NCBI RefSeq assembly: GCF_022869865.1
Contig: NZ_CP094984.1
Location: 1,364,001 to 1,428,000 of the forward strand
Reading direction: 5' to 3'
DNA length: 64,000 bases
Source of the DNA: Arthrobacter zhangbolii
GTDB lineage: Bacteria; Actinomycetota; Actinomycetes; Actinomycetales; Micrococcaceae
The position numbers were made by a program, and so were the translations under genes. The notes under the pieces are model-generated. The model was not told the origin of the DNA. It did not search any database and saw only the letters and a program-made list of their open reading frames with translations. Shown one piece after another: positions 12,231 to 21,310 of this stretch (positions are counted from its first letter, which is position 1; the number at the start of each line of letters is the position of its first letter).

Positions 12231-13478
12231 ATGACCACCGCTGACGCCTCACCGGGGAACAGCAACGACACCGTAGCCATCAACCTGAGCGGGTCCCTGA
12301 ACCCCACACTCAAACTGGATCTGGATTCCGAAGCTGCCCGGCGCCTGCGGGACGCTGATCTGGCCGAGCTGGACCGCACCGGTCCCTCCCACGCATCCCG
12401 CACGGCAGCGCCCGCACCCGATGCGGGACCGGCCGGGGAACCCAAGACCCGGACCGGCGCCGCCCAGGCGGGTAATACCCCGGCCAAGGCGCCTGCCAGG
12501 TCGCGTGCCGCTACGTCGCACTCGGCTGCCGAAGAGCTCCGCTCCACCCCGGCCGGCCGGGCCATCGGAGCCTACCTGCAGCACATGGCCGTGGAACGCG
12601 GCCTGGCGGTCAATACGCTGGACGCCTACCGCCGCGACCTGCTGCGTTACGCCCGCTTCCTGGCCGCGAGGGGAGTGGAGGACATTACCCGTATTTCGCG
12701 GCACGATGTCACGGCCTTCGCCCAGTCCATCTCCGAAGGATCCGACGGTGCGTCTGCACTGAGCGTGCGCTCGGCGGCCCGGACCATTGTTGCGGTGCGC
12801 GGACTGCACCGCTTCTGGGCGCTGGAAGGAATGACCGCCGCCGATCCTGCGTCCGATGTGCATCCGCCCATGCCGGGCAAACGCCTGCCCAAGGCCATCA
12901 GCGTCAGCGAAGTCACGCGCATCCTCGAAGCCGTCTCGCTGGACACCCCGTCCGGCCTGCGCGACCGTGCCCTGCTCGAGTTCCTGTACTCGACCGGTGC
13001 CCGCATCAGTGAAGCCGTGGGCCTGGACGTGGATGACCTGTCCCTGGAACGGATTCCGGCGAAGGGTCCGGACGTGGTGCGGCTTTTCGGCAAGGGGTCC
13101 AAGGAACGCCTGGTCCCACTGGGTTCCTATGCTGCCCGGGCGCTGGATGACTATCTGGTGCGCGGCCGGCCCGCGGCCTCGGCCAAGGGCAAAGGCACTC
13201 CGGCGCTCTTCCTCAACGCCAGAGGCGGCAGGCTGTCCCGGCAGAGTGCCTGGACCATTCTTAAAAACGCCGCTGAGAAGGCCAACATCGGCCGTGACGT
13301 CTCGCCGCACACCCTCCGCCACTCCTTCGCGACGCACCTGCTCGAAGGCGGTGCCGACGTCCGCGTGGTCCAGGAACTGCTGGGGCATGCCTCGGTCACG
13401 ACCACGCAGGTCTACACCTTGGTCACCGCAGAGACCCTGCGCGAGGTCTACGCCGCAGCCCACCCCCGGGCACTGTGA
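12231..13478 (+). CDS. xerD: Tyrosine recombinase XerD with long N-terminal extension
   Basis: A 415-residue site-specific recombinase that with XerC resolves chromosome dimers at dif. Catalytic residues are present: Arg258 (STGARISE), His360 and Arg363 ([11 protein letters not shown]), His386 (LGHAS) and Tyr395 (QVYT). The SAM-like core-binding domain starts near residue 108 ([18 protein letters not shown]). Typical XerD is about 300 residues; here ~105 extra N-terminal residues are Ala/Pro/Thr-rich and probably disordered. A later start in frame would remove them, but the ATG at 12231 is the clearest one and follows the NUDIX gene by 13 nt. Position matches Rv1701. Confidence 0.92.
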   Translation: MTTADASPGNSNDTVAINLSGSLNPTLKLDLDSEAARRLRDADLAELDRTGPSHASRTAAPAPDAGPAGEPKTRTGAAQAGNTPAKAPARSRAATSHSAAEELRSTPAGRAIGAYLQHMAVERGLAVNTLDAYRRDLLRYARFLAARGVEDITRISRHDVTAFAQSISEGSDGASALSVRSAARTIVAVRGLHRFWALEGMTAADPASDVHPPMPGKRLPKAISVSEVTRILEAVSLDTPSGLRDRALLEFLYSTGARISEAVGLDVDDLSLERIPAKGPDVVRLFGKGSKERLVPLGSYAARALDDYLVRGRPAASAKGKGTPALFLNARGGRLSRQSAWTILKNAAEKANIGRDVSPHTLRHSFATHLLEGGADVRVVQELLGHASVTTTQVYTLVTAETLREVYAAAHPRAL

Positions 13479-13978
13479 TGCCTGCGGGCGGGGTGCCGGC
13501 CTTCCGGGCGTCCCCGGTGGTCCTCTGTTTCCTGTTCCGGAACACACAGGACGGTCCGCAGGTCCTGATGGGCCTGAAGAAGACCGGCTTCGGCCTCGGC
13601 CGGGTTGTCACCCTTGGCGGACACATCGAGGCGGGGGAGACTCCCGAACGGGCAGCCGTCCGCGAGGTGGAGGAAGAGTCCGGCGTCGTCGTCGCCGAAG
13701 CGGACCTGCAACGGGCCGGCACCATCGAATGGATCTTCCCCGCCGCACCGGCCCTGGACATGTCCACCGTCCTGTTTCGGGCACAGCGCTGGGAGGGCGA
13801 TCCTGTGGAGACGGAGGAGATCCGCCCGGCCTGGTATCCGGCGGGGGAGATGCCCTATGCCAGGATGTGGCCGGACTCCGCCCACTGGATGCCCCGCCTG
13901 CTGGCCGGCGAATACTTCGACGCCGTCGTCACCATCGCCGACGACAACGTCAACGTGGCAAGCATCGTTTTTTCCTAG
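13478..13978 (+). CDS. MTH1-type NUDIX hydrolase (oxidised purine nucleotide diphosphatase)
   Basis: A 166-residue protein. The Nudix box GHIEAGETPERAAVREVEEE begins near residue 49. The rest resembles mammalian MTH1 more than bacterial MutT: VLMGLKKTGFGLGR upstream of the box, then VETEEIRPAWY and ARMWPDSAHWMPRLL, equivalent to MTH1's WPDD substrate-binding strand. Hydrolysis of 8-oxo-dGTP or 2-OH-dATP is inferred from this similarity. The start codon ATG overlaps the xerD stop (TGATG), so it is probably translated together with xerD. Confidence 0.85.
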   Translation: MPAGGVPAFRASPVVLCFLFRNTQDGPQVLMGLKKTGFGLGRVVTLGGHIEAGETPERAAVREVEEESGVVVAEADLQRAGTIEWIFPAAPALDMSTVLFRAQRWEGDPVETEEIRPAWYPAGEMPYARMWPDSAHWMPRLLAGEYFDAVVTIADDNVNVASIVFS

Positions 13979-14095
13979 CTGCGGCCAGCAAACCCAGTGA
14001 TAGGACGGGGGCTCCGGACGGCACAGCGGCCTGGACGGGTCGCCGGGCGAGGGCACGGCAGACGCAAAAGGGGGCCCGGATAAGGCGGCTTTAAT

Positions 14096-14124
14096 ATTCC
14101 CTGCGAGCTCTGCGAGCAGGGAAT
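14096..14124. terminator. Hairpin between convergent genes (NUDIX and prpC)
   Basis: ATTCCCTGC (14096-14104) pairs with GCAGGGAAT (14116-14124) around an 11-nt loop, flanked by TTTAAT/TTTCGTT. It fits a bidirectional terminator. The remaining 13979-14171 interval shows nothing else. Confidence 0.65.
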
Positions 14125-14171
14125 TTCGTTGCCGCCGTTCCGGACCCCCGATGCCGGGACGAAAGTGAACC

Positions 14172-15305
14172 CTACGGCAGGTGCCGCTCCTCGGCTCCGT
14201 TGTACTCGCTCAGCGGACGGATCAGGGAGTTGGCTTCGAGCTGCTCCATGATGTGCGCCGTCCACCCGGTAATCCGCGCCGCAACAAACAGCGGCGTGAA
14301 CGTGGGCGTATCAAAGCCCATCAGGTGGTAGGCCGGGCCTGCCGGGTAGTCCAGGTTCGGCAGGATGTTCTTGCGCTCACCCATGGCCGATTCCAGCGCC
14401 GTGTACAGGTCCCCCAGGTCAGGGCGGTCATAGTGTTTGACCATGTTGTCCAGGGATGCCTTCATGGTCGGCACCCTGGAATCACCGTTCTTGTAGACCC
14501 GGTGGCCGAAGCCCATGATCTTCTTCTTCTGTTCCAGCGCCTCGTCCAGCCACGCTGCAGCGTGGGCCGCGACGTCGCCGTCGCCCGCGCTCTGCGCGAT
14601 TTCCTCGAACGTGTGCATCACGGCTTCGTTGGCGCCGCCGTGCAGCGGGCCCTTCAGCGCACCGATGGCTCCGGTGACTGCCGAGTGCAGGTCCGAGAGC
14701 GTGGAGGTGATGACACGCCCGGTGAAGGTGGACGCGTTGAAGGAGTGCTCTGCGTACAGGATCATCGAGACGTTGAAGGCCTCCACCACCTCGGGGGCGG
14801 CTTCCTCGCCGAACGTCATCCAGAGGAAGTTCGCCGAGTAGCCCAGGTCATCCCGGGGCTCCACGACGTCCTGGCCGCGGCGGCGGCGCTGGTCGTAGGC
14901 GACGACGGCGGGCATGGCCGCGAACAGGCCCACGGCCTTGTCCATGTTGGCCTGTACCGATGAGTCCTCGGCCAGCTCATGCGAGGCGCCCAGGACGGAG
15001 GCTGCGGTGCGGCAGACGTCCATCGGGTGACAGGCGACCGGCAGCGCGTCGATGACGGCCTTCAGCTCGGGGGTGAGGGCCCGCTGGGCGCGTTCCCCGT
15101 CGGTGAACTCGGCCAGTTCCGCCTCGGTGGGCAGCTCGCCGTTCCAGAGCAGGTAGGCCACTTCTTCGAAGCTGCACCGGGCGGCGAGTTCCTGGACCGG
15201 ATAGCCGCGGTAGAGCAGGGAGTTGGTCTCGGGGTTGACCTTGGAGATGCGGGTGGTGTCTACGAGTACCCCCGCCAGGCCCTTGTGGATCTGGGGATCT
15301 GTCAT
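14172..15305 (-). CDS. prpC: 2-methylcitrate synthase (citrate synthase family)
   Basis: A 377-residue enzyme that condenses propionyl-CoA with oxaloacetate to 2-methylcitrate. Family signatures: His222 in GPLHGGANEAVM, His268 in GFGHRVYKNGDSR, and NLDYPAGPAYHLMG toward the C-terminus. The length is typical of the short (type II-like) methylcitrate synthases; some citrate synthase side activity is usual. It is last in the reverse operon gntR-prpD-prpB-prpC, 42 nt after prpB with a GAAGGAGT ribosome site, which fixes the methylcitrate assignment. Confidence 0.94.
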   Translation of the reverse strand: MTDPQIHKGLAGVLVDTTRISKVNPETNSLLYRGYPVQELAARCSFEEVAYLLWNGELPTEAELAEFTDGERAQRALTPELKAVIDALPVACHPMDVCRTAASVLGASHELAEDSSVQANMDKAVGLFAAMPAVVAYDQRRRRGQDVVEPRDDLGYSANFLWMTFGEEAAPEVVEAFNVSMILYAEHSFNASTFTGRVITSTLSDLHSAVTGAIGALKGPLHGGANEAVMHTFEEIAQSAGDGDVAAHAAAWLDEALEQKKKIMGFGHRVYKNGDSRVPTMKASLDNMVKHYDRPDLGDLYTALESAMGERKNILPNLDYPAGPAYHLMGFDTPTFTPLFVAARITGWTAHIMEQLEANSLIRPLSEYNGAEERHLP

Positions 15306-15347
15306 TGGTGCTGACTCCTTCGTCGTGCGGTTAATGCCTGGCCGGGT

Positions 15348-16253
15348 CTAGTGGGTGCCCGGAACCTGGAAGTTGAAAACGGACGTGTCGAAGTGGTTGT
15401 ACGCCTCATAATCCACCAGATCGTACAAACGTGCACGTGTGAGCATGTTGGGCACATCGGACTCCTGCGTGCCGTGCGCCTTGATGGTTTCCAGAGTCCG
15501 CTCGGCCGCACCCATGGCGCTGCGCAGCAGCGTGACGGGGTAGATCACCATGTTCACGCCCACGGAGGAGAGCTCCTCGTAGGTGAACAGCTCGCTCTTG
15601 CCGAACTCCGTCATGTTGGCCAGGATCGGCACGTCGACGGCGGCGCGGATGGCCGCGAATTCCTCGAGGGACTTCATCGCTTCGGGGAAGATGGCATCGG
15701 CGCCGGCCTCCACCAGCGCCCGGGCGCGGTCCTGGGCGGCTTCGAGTCCGTCCACGGCGCGGATGTCCGTGCGGGCCATGATCAGGAAGTTCGGGTCCCG
15801 GCGCGCGTCCGCGGCGGCACGGATGCGCTTGACCGCGGTTTCGGTGTCCACCACGTTCTTGCCGTCCAAGTGGCCGCAGCGCTTGGGGTTGAACTGGTCC
15901 TCGATGTGGCAGCCCGCCAGGCCGGCGTTCTCGAGTTCCTGGATGGTGCGTGCCACGTTCATCGGCTCGCCGAAGCCGGTGTCGGCGTCGACGATGGCCG
16001 GCAGGTCGGTCATCCGGGCGATCTGCCCGGCACGCGTGGCCACCTCGGTGAGGGTGGTCAGCCCGATGTCCGGCAGGCCCAGGTCATTGGCCAGGACGGC
16101 GCCGGAAATGTAGACGCCGTGGAAGCCCTTTTCCTCGATCAGGCGGGCCGAGAGCGGGTTGAAGGCGCCCGGGAACTGCTGCAGGGTGCCGGAGGCCAGT
16201 CCTTCACGGAAGGCAATCCGCTTGGCTTCGGGGGTTACGGAGGAGTACAGCAT
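15348..16253 (-). CDS. prpB: 2-methylisocitrate lyase
   Basis: A 301-residue member of the isocitrate lyase/PEP mutase superfamily that cleaves 2-methylisocitrate to pyruvate and succinate. The catalytic KRCGH motif is at residues 124-128 with Cys126, and metal-binding acidic residues lie in IVDADTGFGEP (about 87-97). Length is typical. Its ATG immediately follows the prpD stop codon with no gap, so the two are certainly co-transcribed. Confidence 0.96.
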   Translation of the reverse strand: MLYSSVTPEAKRIAFREGLASGTLQQFPGAFNPLSARLIEEKGFHGVYISGAVLANDLGLPDIGLTTLTEVATRAGQIARMTDLPAIVDADTGFGEPMNVARTIQELENAGLAGCHIEDQFNPKRCGHLDGKNVVDTETAVKRIRAAADARRDPNFLIMARTDIRAVDGLEAAQDRARALVEAGADAIFPEAMKSLEEFAAIRAAVDVPILANMTEFGKSELFTYEELSSVGVNMVIYPVTLLRSAMGAAERTLETIKAHGTQESDVPNMLTRARLYDLVDYEAYNHFDTSVFNFQVPGTH

Positions 16254-17771
16254 TTAGAAGAGTCCCTTCGGTGCGGCGGCCGGGGTGATGACGCCGTCGG
16301 CGGCGGTGATGTTCAGCTGGTCCAGCTCGCCGGCGGCCAGCTCGGGCAGGCGCTGCACGGTGGCCAGGAAGCGCTCGATCTCTTCCTCGGACACCAGGCC
16401 GCGGGCCAGGGTGCGGAACTTGTTGATGTACTGCTCACGGGCAAACGGCTTGGCGCCCAGCGGGTGGGCGTCCGCAACGGCAATTTCGTCGGTGATCACG
16501 GTGCCGTCGGTCAGCACGATGGTGACCTTGCCGCCGAAGGCCTTCTCGCTGATGTCCAGCGAGTGGTAGCGGCGGGTCCACTCCGGATCCTCCACGGTGG
16601 TGACCTTGTGCCACAGTTCCACGGTGTCCGGCCGGCCGGCGCGTTCGGGGGAGTAGGAATCCACGTGGTGCCAGGATCCGTCCTGCAGGGCCACGGTGAA
16701 GATGTACGGGATGGAGTGGTCCAGGGTTTCGCGCGAGGCGGTGGGATCGTACTTCTGCGGATCGTTTGCGCCGGAGCCAATGACGTAGTGGGTGTGGTGC
16801 GAGGTGGCGATCAGGACGCTCTCCACGTTGGCCGGATCGGCGGCTTCGGGGTGCTCGCCGTGGATCTTGCGGGCCAGGTCAATCCAGGCCTGGGCCTGGT
16901 ACTCCGCAGAGTGTTCCTTGGTGTACGTGTCCAGGATGGCGCGCTTGGCTTCGCCTTCTTCGGGCAGCGGAACCTCGTAGGCGGCGTCGGGACCGTCCAG
17001 CATCCAGGCGATCACGCCGTCTTCACCTTCATAGATAGGCGTGGGGGAAGTCTGGCCGCGCATTGCACGGTCCACTGCCTCGACGGCCATCTTGCCGGCG
17101 AAGGCCGGAGCGTGGGCCTTCCAGGTGGAGATCTCGCCCTTGCGGGACTGGCGCGTGGCGGTGGTGGTGTGCAGGGCCTGGCCCACGGCCTGGAAGATGG
17201 TGTCGACGTCGAGCCCCAGCAGCGTGCCGATGCCGGCGGCCGCGGAGGGGCCGAGGTGGGCCACATGGTCGATCTTGTGCTTGTGCAGGCAAATGGCCTT
17301 GGCCAGGTTGACCTGGATTTCGTAGCCGGTGGCGATGCCGCGGACCAGGTCCTTGCCGGAGGCCCCGGTGTGCTGGGCGACGGCGAGGACCGGCGGGATG
17401 TTGTCGCCGGGGTGGGAGTACTCGGCGGCCAGGAAGGTGTCATGGTAGTCGAGTTCACGCACGGCCACGCCGTTGGCCCAGGCGGCCCACTCGGGGCTGG
17501 TCTTGGCGAGCACACCGAAGACGGAGGCGCCCTTGCCGTGCGCCGAGGGGGAGAAGGAGAGGGCCTGGGCGCGGGCGGCGACAATGGGACCGCGGTTCAG
17601 GGATGCCACGGCTACGGAAGCGTTATCGATGATGCGGTTGATGACCATATCCGTGACGTCGGCGGTGACATCCACGGGGTCGGCGGCAACCCGGGCAATT
17701 TTGTAGGCGAGCTGATCCTCACGGGCCAGCTTCTCGTCGCTGCGGTAGACGCGCACTTTATGCAGGTTCAC
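16254..17771 (-). CDS. prpD: 2-methylcitrate dehydratase (MmgE/PrpD family)
   Basis: A 505-residue dehydratase converting 2-methylcitrate toward 2-methyl-cis-aconitate. The MmgE/PrpD fold is recognisable across the length, including [20 protein letters not shown] near residue 120, a typical active-site stretch. The start is GTG at 17771 with AAGGA upstream on the reverse strand; the first 14 nt overlap the end of gntR, showing that both belong to one operon. Confidence 0.95.
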   Translation of the reverse strand: MNLHKVRVYRSDEKLAREDQLAYKIARVAADPVDVTADVTDMVINRIIDNASVAVASLNRGPIVAARAQALSFSPSAHGKGASVFGVLAKTSPEWAAWANGVAVRELDYHDTFLAAEYSHPGDNIPPVLAVAQHTGASGKDLVRGIATGYEIQVNLAKAICLHKHKIDHVAHLGPSAAAGIGTLLGLDVDTIFQAVGQALHTTTATRQSRKGEISTWKAHAPAFAGKMAVEAVDRAMRGQTSPTPIYEGEDGVIAWMLDGPDAAYEVPLPEEGEAKRAILDTYTKEHSAEYQAQAWIDLARKIHGEHPEAADPANVESVLIATSHHTHYVIGSGANDPQKYDPTASRETLDHSIPYIFTVALQDGSWHHVDSYSPERAGRPDTVELWHKVTTVEDPEWTRRYHSLDISEKAFGGKVTIVLTDGTVITDEIAVADAHPLGAKPFAREQYINKFRTLARGLVSEEEIERFLATVQRLPELAAGELDQLNITAADGVITPAAAPKGLF

Positions 17772-18444
17772 GGTGTGTCCTTATCTCAGGGGTGGTGATC
17801 TCAGGGGAACCGGTCCGGGCGGACCGAAGATGGTTGAGGCTTTTATGCAGGTGGACGGCGACGGCGGCAGCCGCCAGCTCCGGGTTGCCGGAGGCCACGG
17901 CGTCGGCGATGGTGGCATGCTCGCCGGCGGTTTCGAACAGCCGCTCCGGGTTGTCCTTGGCCAGCCGGCGGACACGGGCCAGATGCAGCCGCACGTTGCC
18001 CAGCGCCTGGGTCAGATAGGCATTGGCGGCGGCCGCGTCGATGGCGGCATCCAGTTCGGCCACCAGCGAGTAGTAGCCGGTGCGGTCGCCGTCGGCCGAA
18101 CCGATCACTTCCCCGGCGGAGCGGAAACGGGACGCCAGCGCGTGGAAGGCCGGCGCCGGTCCGCGGACCGCGGCGAGTGCCGCTGCCTTGCATTCCAGCG
18201 CCTGCCGCAGCTCGAACAGGTCCGCAACGGTATCCAGCGATATGCCGGTAACCACGACGCCGCGTCCGCTGTGCGGGGCCGCCAAGCCGTCCGCGGTGAG
18301 ACGGCTGAGTGCTTCGCGCAGGGGCGTGCGGGAGACGCCCAGCCGGGCGGACTGTTCCACTTCGCCCAGCACGGTGCCCGGCGGCAGCTCCCAATTGACA
18401 ATGTCCTGGCGCAAGGCGGCATAAGCACGGTCACTGGCCCGCAT
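17758..18444 (-). CDS. GntR family (FCD) regulator of the methylcitrate operon
   Basis: A 228-residue transcription factor. The N-terminal winged helix includes [20 protein letters not shown] and [15 protein letters not shown]; the C-terminal FCD domain ([17 protein letters not shown] onward) normally binds a carboxylate ligand with His and Asp residues. ATG at 18444 is chosen because GAGGAGG precedes it; longer in-frame extensions have no ribosome site. It is the first gene of the prp operon and divergent from prpE, so it likely controls both; 2-methylcitrate or propionate-derived ligands are plausible but not shown. Candidate operators TGTATACA lie at 18489 and 18552. Confidence 0.88.
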   Translation of the reverse strand: MRASDRAYAALRQDIVNWELPPGTVLGEVEQSARLGVSRTPLREALSRLTADGLAAPHSGRGVVVTGISLDTVADLFELRQALECKAAALAAVRGPAPAFHALASRFRSAGEVIGSADGDRTGYYSLVAELDAAIDAAAANAYLTQALGNVRLHLARVRRLAKDNPERLFETAGEHATIADAVASGNPELAAAAVAVHLHKSLNHLRSARTGSPEITTPEIRTHREPA

Positions 18445-18488
18445 GGTGCGCCTCCTCACGTCTGATACCTGCGTCACGTTCACCACAG

Positions 18489-18496
18489 TGTATACA
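18489..18496. promoter_or_regulatory. Candidate GntR operator 1 (TGTATACA)
   Basis: A perfect 8-bp palindrome, 45 bp upstream of the gntR start. On the reverse strand it contains TATACA, which could be the -10 of the gntR-prpDBC promoter, so binding would block transcription. Confidence 0.6.
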
Positions 18497-18551
18497 TGAG
18501 AGCGCAATTTAACGTATCCGGGCTCACAAAGTGCGGTCTGGATCCCTGCTG

Positions 18552-18559
18552 TGTATACA
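18552..18559. promoter_or_regulatory. Candidate GntR operator 2 (TGTATACA)
   Basis: An identical palindrome 63 bp from operator 1, close to six helical turns, on the prpE side of the divergent region. The pair probably serves one FCD-type GntR dimer set. Confidence 0.6.
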
Positions 18560-18630
18560 GATGCCTTTCCGAATGAAGCCGTCCCGGCCCGGACCGGCAC
18601 GGTCTTGCGCCGTCACTGCCGCGCCGCTAG

Positions 18631-18636
18631 TAGCAT
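18631..18636 (+). promoter_or_regulatory. Candidate -10 box of prpE
   Basis: TAGCAT, 31 nt before the prpE ATG, fits TAnnnT; TTGCGC at 18605-18610 is a weak -35 candidate with 20-nt spacing. Confidence 0.35.
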
Positions 18637-18667
18637 GGCGCGTACCGCAGCGGATCGAGGAGGATTC

Positions 18668-20587
18668 ATGGCAGAGCGCGACACCTACGCCCGGACCTAC
18701 GCCCGGAGCACGGCAGACCCCGAAGGCTTCTGGCTGGAGGCGGCGTCCATGGTGGACTGGGACGTTCCGCCTGCGCTCGCACTCGAGTCCTCTGCCGCGC
18801 CCCTGTATGCGTGGTTCCCGGACGGGCGGCTGAACACCAGCTACAACGCCCTGGACCGGCATGTGGCGGCCGGCCGCGGGGATGCCGACGCACTGATCTA
18901 CGATTCGGCCATGCTGGGGGTGCAGCGGACCTATTCCTACCGTGAGCTGCTGGCCGAGGTGGAAACCTTCGCCGGTGTGCTGCGCGGACTCGGGGTGGAG
19001 GCGGGGGACCGGGTGATCATTTACCTGCCCATGATTCCCGAAGCGGTGATTGCCATGCTGGCCACCGCCCGGCTGGGTGCGGTGCACTCCGTGGTGTTCG
19101 GCGGGTTCGCACCGCGGGAGCTGGCGGCACGGATTGACGACGCCGGCCCGAAAGTCATCGTGACTGCCAGCGGCGGGGTGGAGCCCAAGCGCAGGGTGGA
19201 GTACCTGCCGGCCGTGGCCGAGGCGCTGGAGACAGCCGGGCACCGGGTGGACGCCGTCGTCGTTGCCGAACGCAAGGGGTTCAGCTCGTCCCGCGCCGAC
19301 TTCAACGGCGCGGGCGGAGCCTCCTGGCAGGACTGGGCGGAACTTGCCGCTGCCGCCGAACCGGCCGGACCGGTCTCCGTGGCCGCCGGTGACCCGCTGT
19401 ACATCCTTTACACCTCCGGCACCACGGGATCACCCAAGGGAGTGGTGCGGGATAACGGTTCCCACGCCGTGGCCATGGCCTGGTCGATGAGCAACATCTA
19501 CGGCGTCGGCCCGGGGCAGGTGATGTGGACGGCGTCGGACGTCGGCTGGGTGGTGGGCCACTCCTACATTGTCTATGCGCCGCTGATCGCCGGGGCAGCG
19601 ACGGTCCTGTATGAGGGCAAACCGGTGGGAACCCCTGACGCCGGCGCTTTCTGGCGGGTTGCCGCCGAGCATGGAGTGGACGTGCTGTTCACCGCCCCTA
19701 CCGCCCTCCGTGCGATCCGCAAGGCCGACCCGGACGCCGTCGAACCCGGCCGGTACGACCTGTCCCGGCTGCGGCACCTGTTTTCCGCCGGCGAGCGCCT
19801 GGACCCGGCCACCCTGGAGTGGGCGGGCGCCGCGCTGGATGTTCCGGTCTTTGACCACTGGTGGCAGACCGAAACCGGCTGGGCTATCTGCGCCAACCCC
19901 GTGGGCCTGGATGAGCTGCCGGTCAAACCCGGCTCACCCACCGTCCCGGTTCCCGGTTTCACCGTGCGCATCCTGGACGGCGCCGGGGCCGAGGTGCCGC
20001 CGGGAATGGAAGGGAACATTGCCCTGCGCCTGCCGCTGCCCCCGGGCACGCTGCGCACGCTGTGGGGCAGTGATGAGCGGTACCGGAACGCCTACTTGGA
20101 GGTCTTTGAGGGGTATTACGCCACGGGGGACTCCGGCTATCTGGATGAGGACGGCTACCTCTACGTGATGGGCCGCACGGATGACGTCATCAACGTCTCC
20201 GGACACCGCCTCTCCACCGGCGCCATGGAGGAAGCGGTGGGCTCCCATCCCGCAGTCGCCGAGTGTGCGGTGATCGGGGTCGCGGACCCGCTCAAGGGCC
20301 AGCGTCCCTGCGCCTACGTGGTGCTCAAGAGTGGCGCCGAGACGGACGCGGCGCAGCTGCAGCGCGAACTCGTGGAACGTGTGCGCTCGCGGATCGGGGC
20401 GGTGGCGGACTTCAAAGACGTCCAAGTGGTGGACGCCCTGCCAAAGACCCGCTCCGGAAAGGTGCTGCGCAAAACCATGCGCCAGATTGCTGACGGGGTC
20501 CCGCACACCGTCCCCTCCACCATCGAGGATCCGGCAGTGATCGAGGCCCTGACGCCGTTGCTGCGGCCGGGCGGGTCCCGGGGGTAA
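18668..20587 (+). CDS. prpE: Propionyl-CoA synthetase (acetyl-CoA synthetase family)
   Basis: A 639-residue acyl-CoA synthetase that activates a short-chain acid with ATP and CoA. The AMP-binding signature is YTSGTTGSPKG, the hinge/DNV region is MGRTDDVINVSGHRLS, and the acetylatable catalytic Lys598 lies in RSGKVLRKT. The N-terminal YARTYARSTADPEGFW and the DVGWVVGHSYIVYAPL stretch are PrpE-like. Acetate is also a likely substrate by family, but the divergent methylcitrate operon favours propionate. ATG 18668 has GAGGAGGA 3-4 nt upstream, slightly close. Transcription would converge with the response regulator, with a gap of only 9 nt. Confidence 0.92.
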   Translation: MAERDTYARTYARSTADPEGFWLEAASMVDWDVPPALALESSAAPLYAWFPDGRLNTSYNALDRHVAAGRGDADALIYDSAMLGVQRTYSYRELLAEVETFAGVLRGLGVEAGDRVIIYLPMIPEAVIAMLATARLGAVHSVVFGGFAPRELAARIDDAGPKVIVTASGGVEPKRRVEYLPAVAEALETAGHRVDAVVVAERKGFSSSRADFNGAGGASWQDWAELAAAAEPAGPVSVAAGDPLYILYTSGTTGSPKGVVRDNGSHAVAMAWSMSNIYGVGPGQVMWTASDVGWVVGHSYIVYAPLIAGAATVLYEGKPVGTPDAGAFWRVAAEHGVDVLFTAPTALRAIRKADPDAVEPGRYDLSRLRHLFSAGERLDPATLEWAGAALDVPVFDHWWQTETGWAICANPVGLDELPVKPGSPTVPVPGFTVRILDGAGAEVPPGMEGNIALRLPLPPGTLRTLWGSDERYRNAYLEVFEGYYATGDSGYLDEDGYLYVMGRTDDVINVSGHRLSTGAMEEAVGSHPAVAECAVIGVADPLKGQRPCAYVVLKSGAETDAAQLQRELVERVRSRIGAVADFKDVQVVDALPKTRSGKVLRKTMRQIADGVPHTVPSTIEDPAVIEALTPLLRPGGSRG

Positions 20588-20596
20588 CGTCGCCGG

Positions 20597-21310
20597 TTAC
20601 CGCCGCCAGCTGTATTCAAGTTCCGGGCGGCCGCGGGTGCCGTACCTCGGGGCACGCAGCACGGCACCCTGATCGGCCAGGTGCTCCAGATAGCGCCGGG
20701 TGGTAATCCGGGACATTTCCAGCTGCACTGCCACCTCCGTGGCGGACAGAGGGGACGGGGCACGCTTCAGCAGGTCACCGACGGCGGCCAGTGTTTCTCC
20801 CGAGAGGCCCTTGGGCAGCACGGCTGCCACAGCCGGCCGGAGCGCGGCAAAGGCACTGTCCACTTCGCTCTGGGTGGTGGCGGTTGCCTGCTCGCCCATC
20901 CGGCGCCGGTACTCGGCATAGGTGGTGAGCTTGGTGCTGAACGCAGAGAAGGTAAACGGTTTGATCAGGTATCCGACGATCCCGCCGGACATGGCACTGC
21001 GCACTACGGCCAGATCCCTGACGGCGGTGATGGCGATGACGTCGACCGGCAGCCCCGCGCCCCGGATCCGGCGCAGCAGGTCCAGCCCGTGCAGATCGGG
21101 CAGGTTCATATCCAGCAGCACCAAGTCAATACCCGGTTCCTCCGCCGTCCGACCGGCGTCCTTGAGCATATTCAGCGCCTCCGTGCCGGTACGCGCGATC
21201 CCCGCGAGCCGGAACCCGGGGATGCGCCGGACGTACTCGGCATGGGCCTCGGCCGGGATCTGCTCATCTTCCACCACCAGGACGCCGATGGGGGACTGCG
21301 TGACCGTCAC
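20597..21310 (-). CDS. Response regulator, CitB/DcuR family
   Basis: A 237-residue regulator. The receiver domain has the acidic pocket VVEDE (about 12-16) and phosphoacceptor Asp67 in LVLLDMNLPD, with Lys in YLIKPF. The C-terminal half carries a helix-turn-helix (LSATEVAVQLEMSRITTRRYLEHL). Its GTG overlaps the sensor kinase stop by 4 nt, so they are one transcript. With the divergent dctA it most likely activates uptake of C4-dicarboxylates or a related tricarboxylate. Confidence 0.93.
   Translation of the reverse strand: MTVTQSPIGVLVVEDEQIPAEAHAEYVRRIPGFRLAGIARTGTEALNMLKDAGRTAEEPGIDLVLLDMNLPDLHGLDLLRRIRGAGLPVDVIAITAVRDLAVVRSAMSGGIVGYLIKPFTFSAFSTKLTTYAEYRRRMGEQATATTQSEVDSAFAALRPAVAAVLPKGLSGETLAAVGDLLKRAPSPLSATEVAVQLEMSRITTRRYLEHLADQGAVLRAPRYGTRGRPELEYSWRR

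Noticed and set aside
15351-17798. 815-codon forward frame opposite prpC, prpB and prpD
   Set aside because: A GC-rich antisense shadow; the reverse genes have clear catalytic motifs and tight operon spacing.
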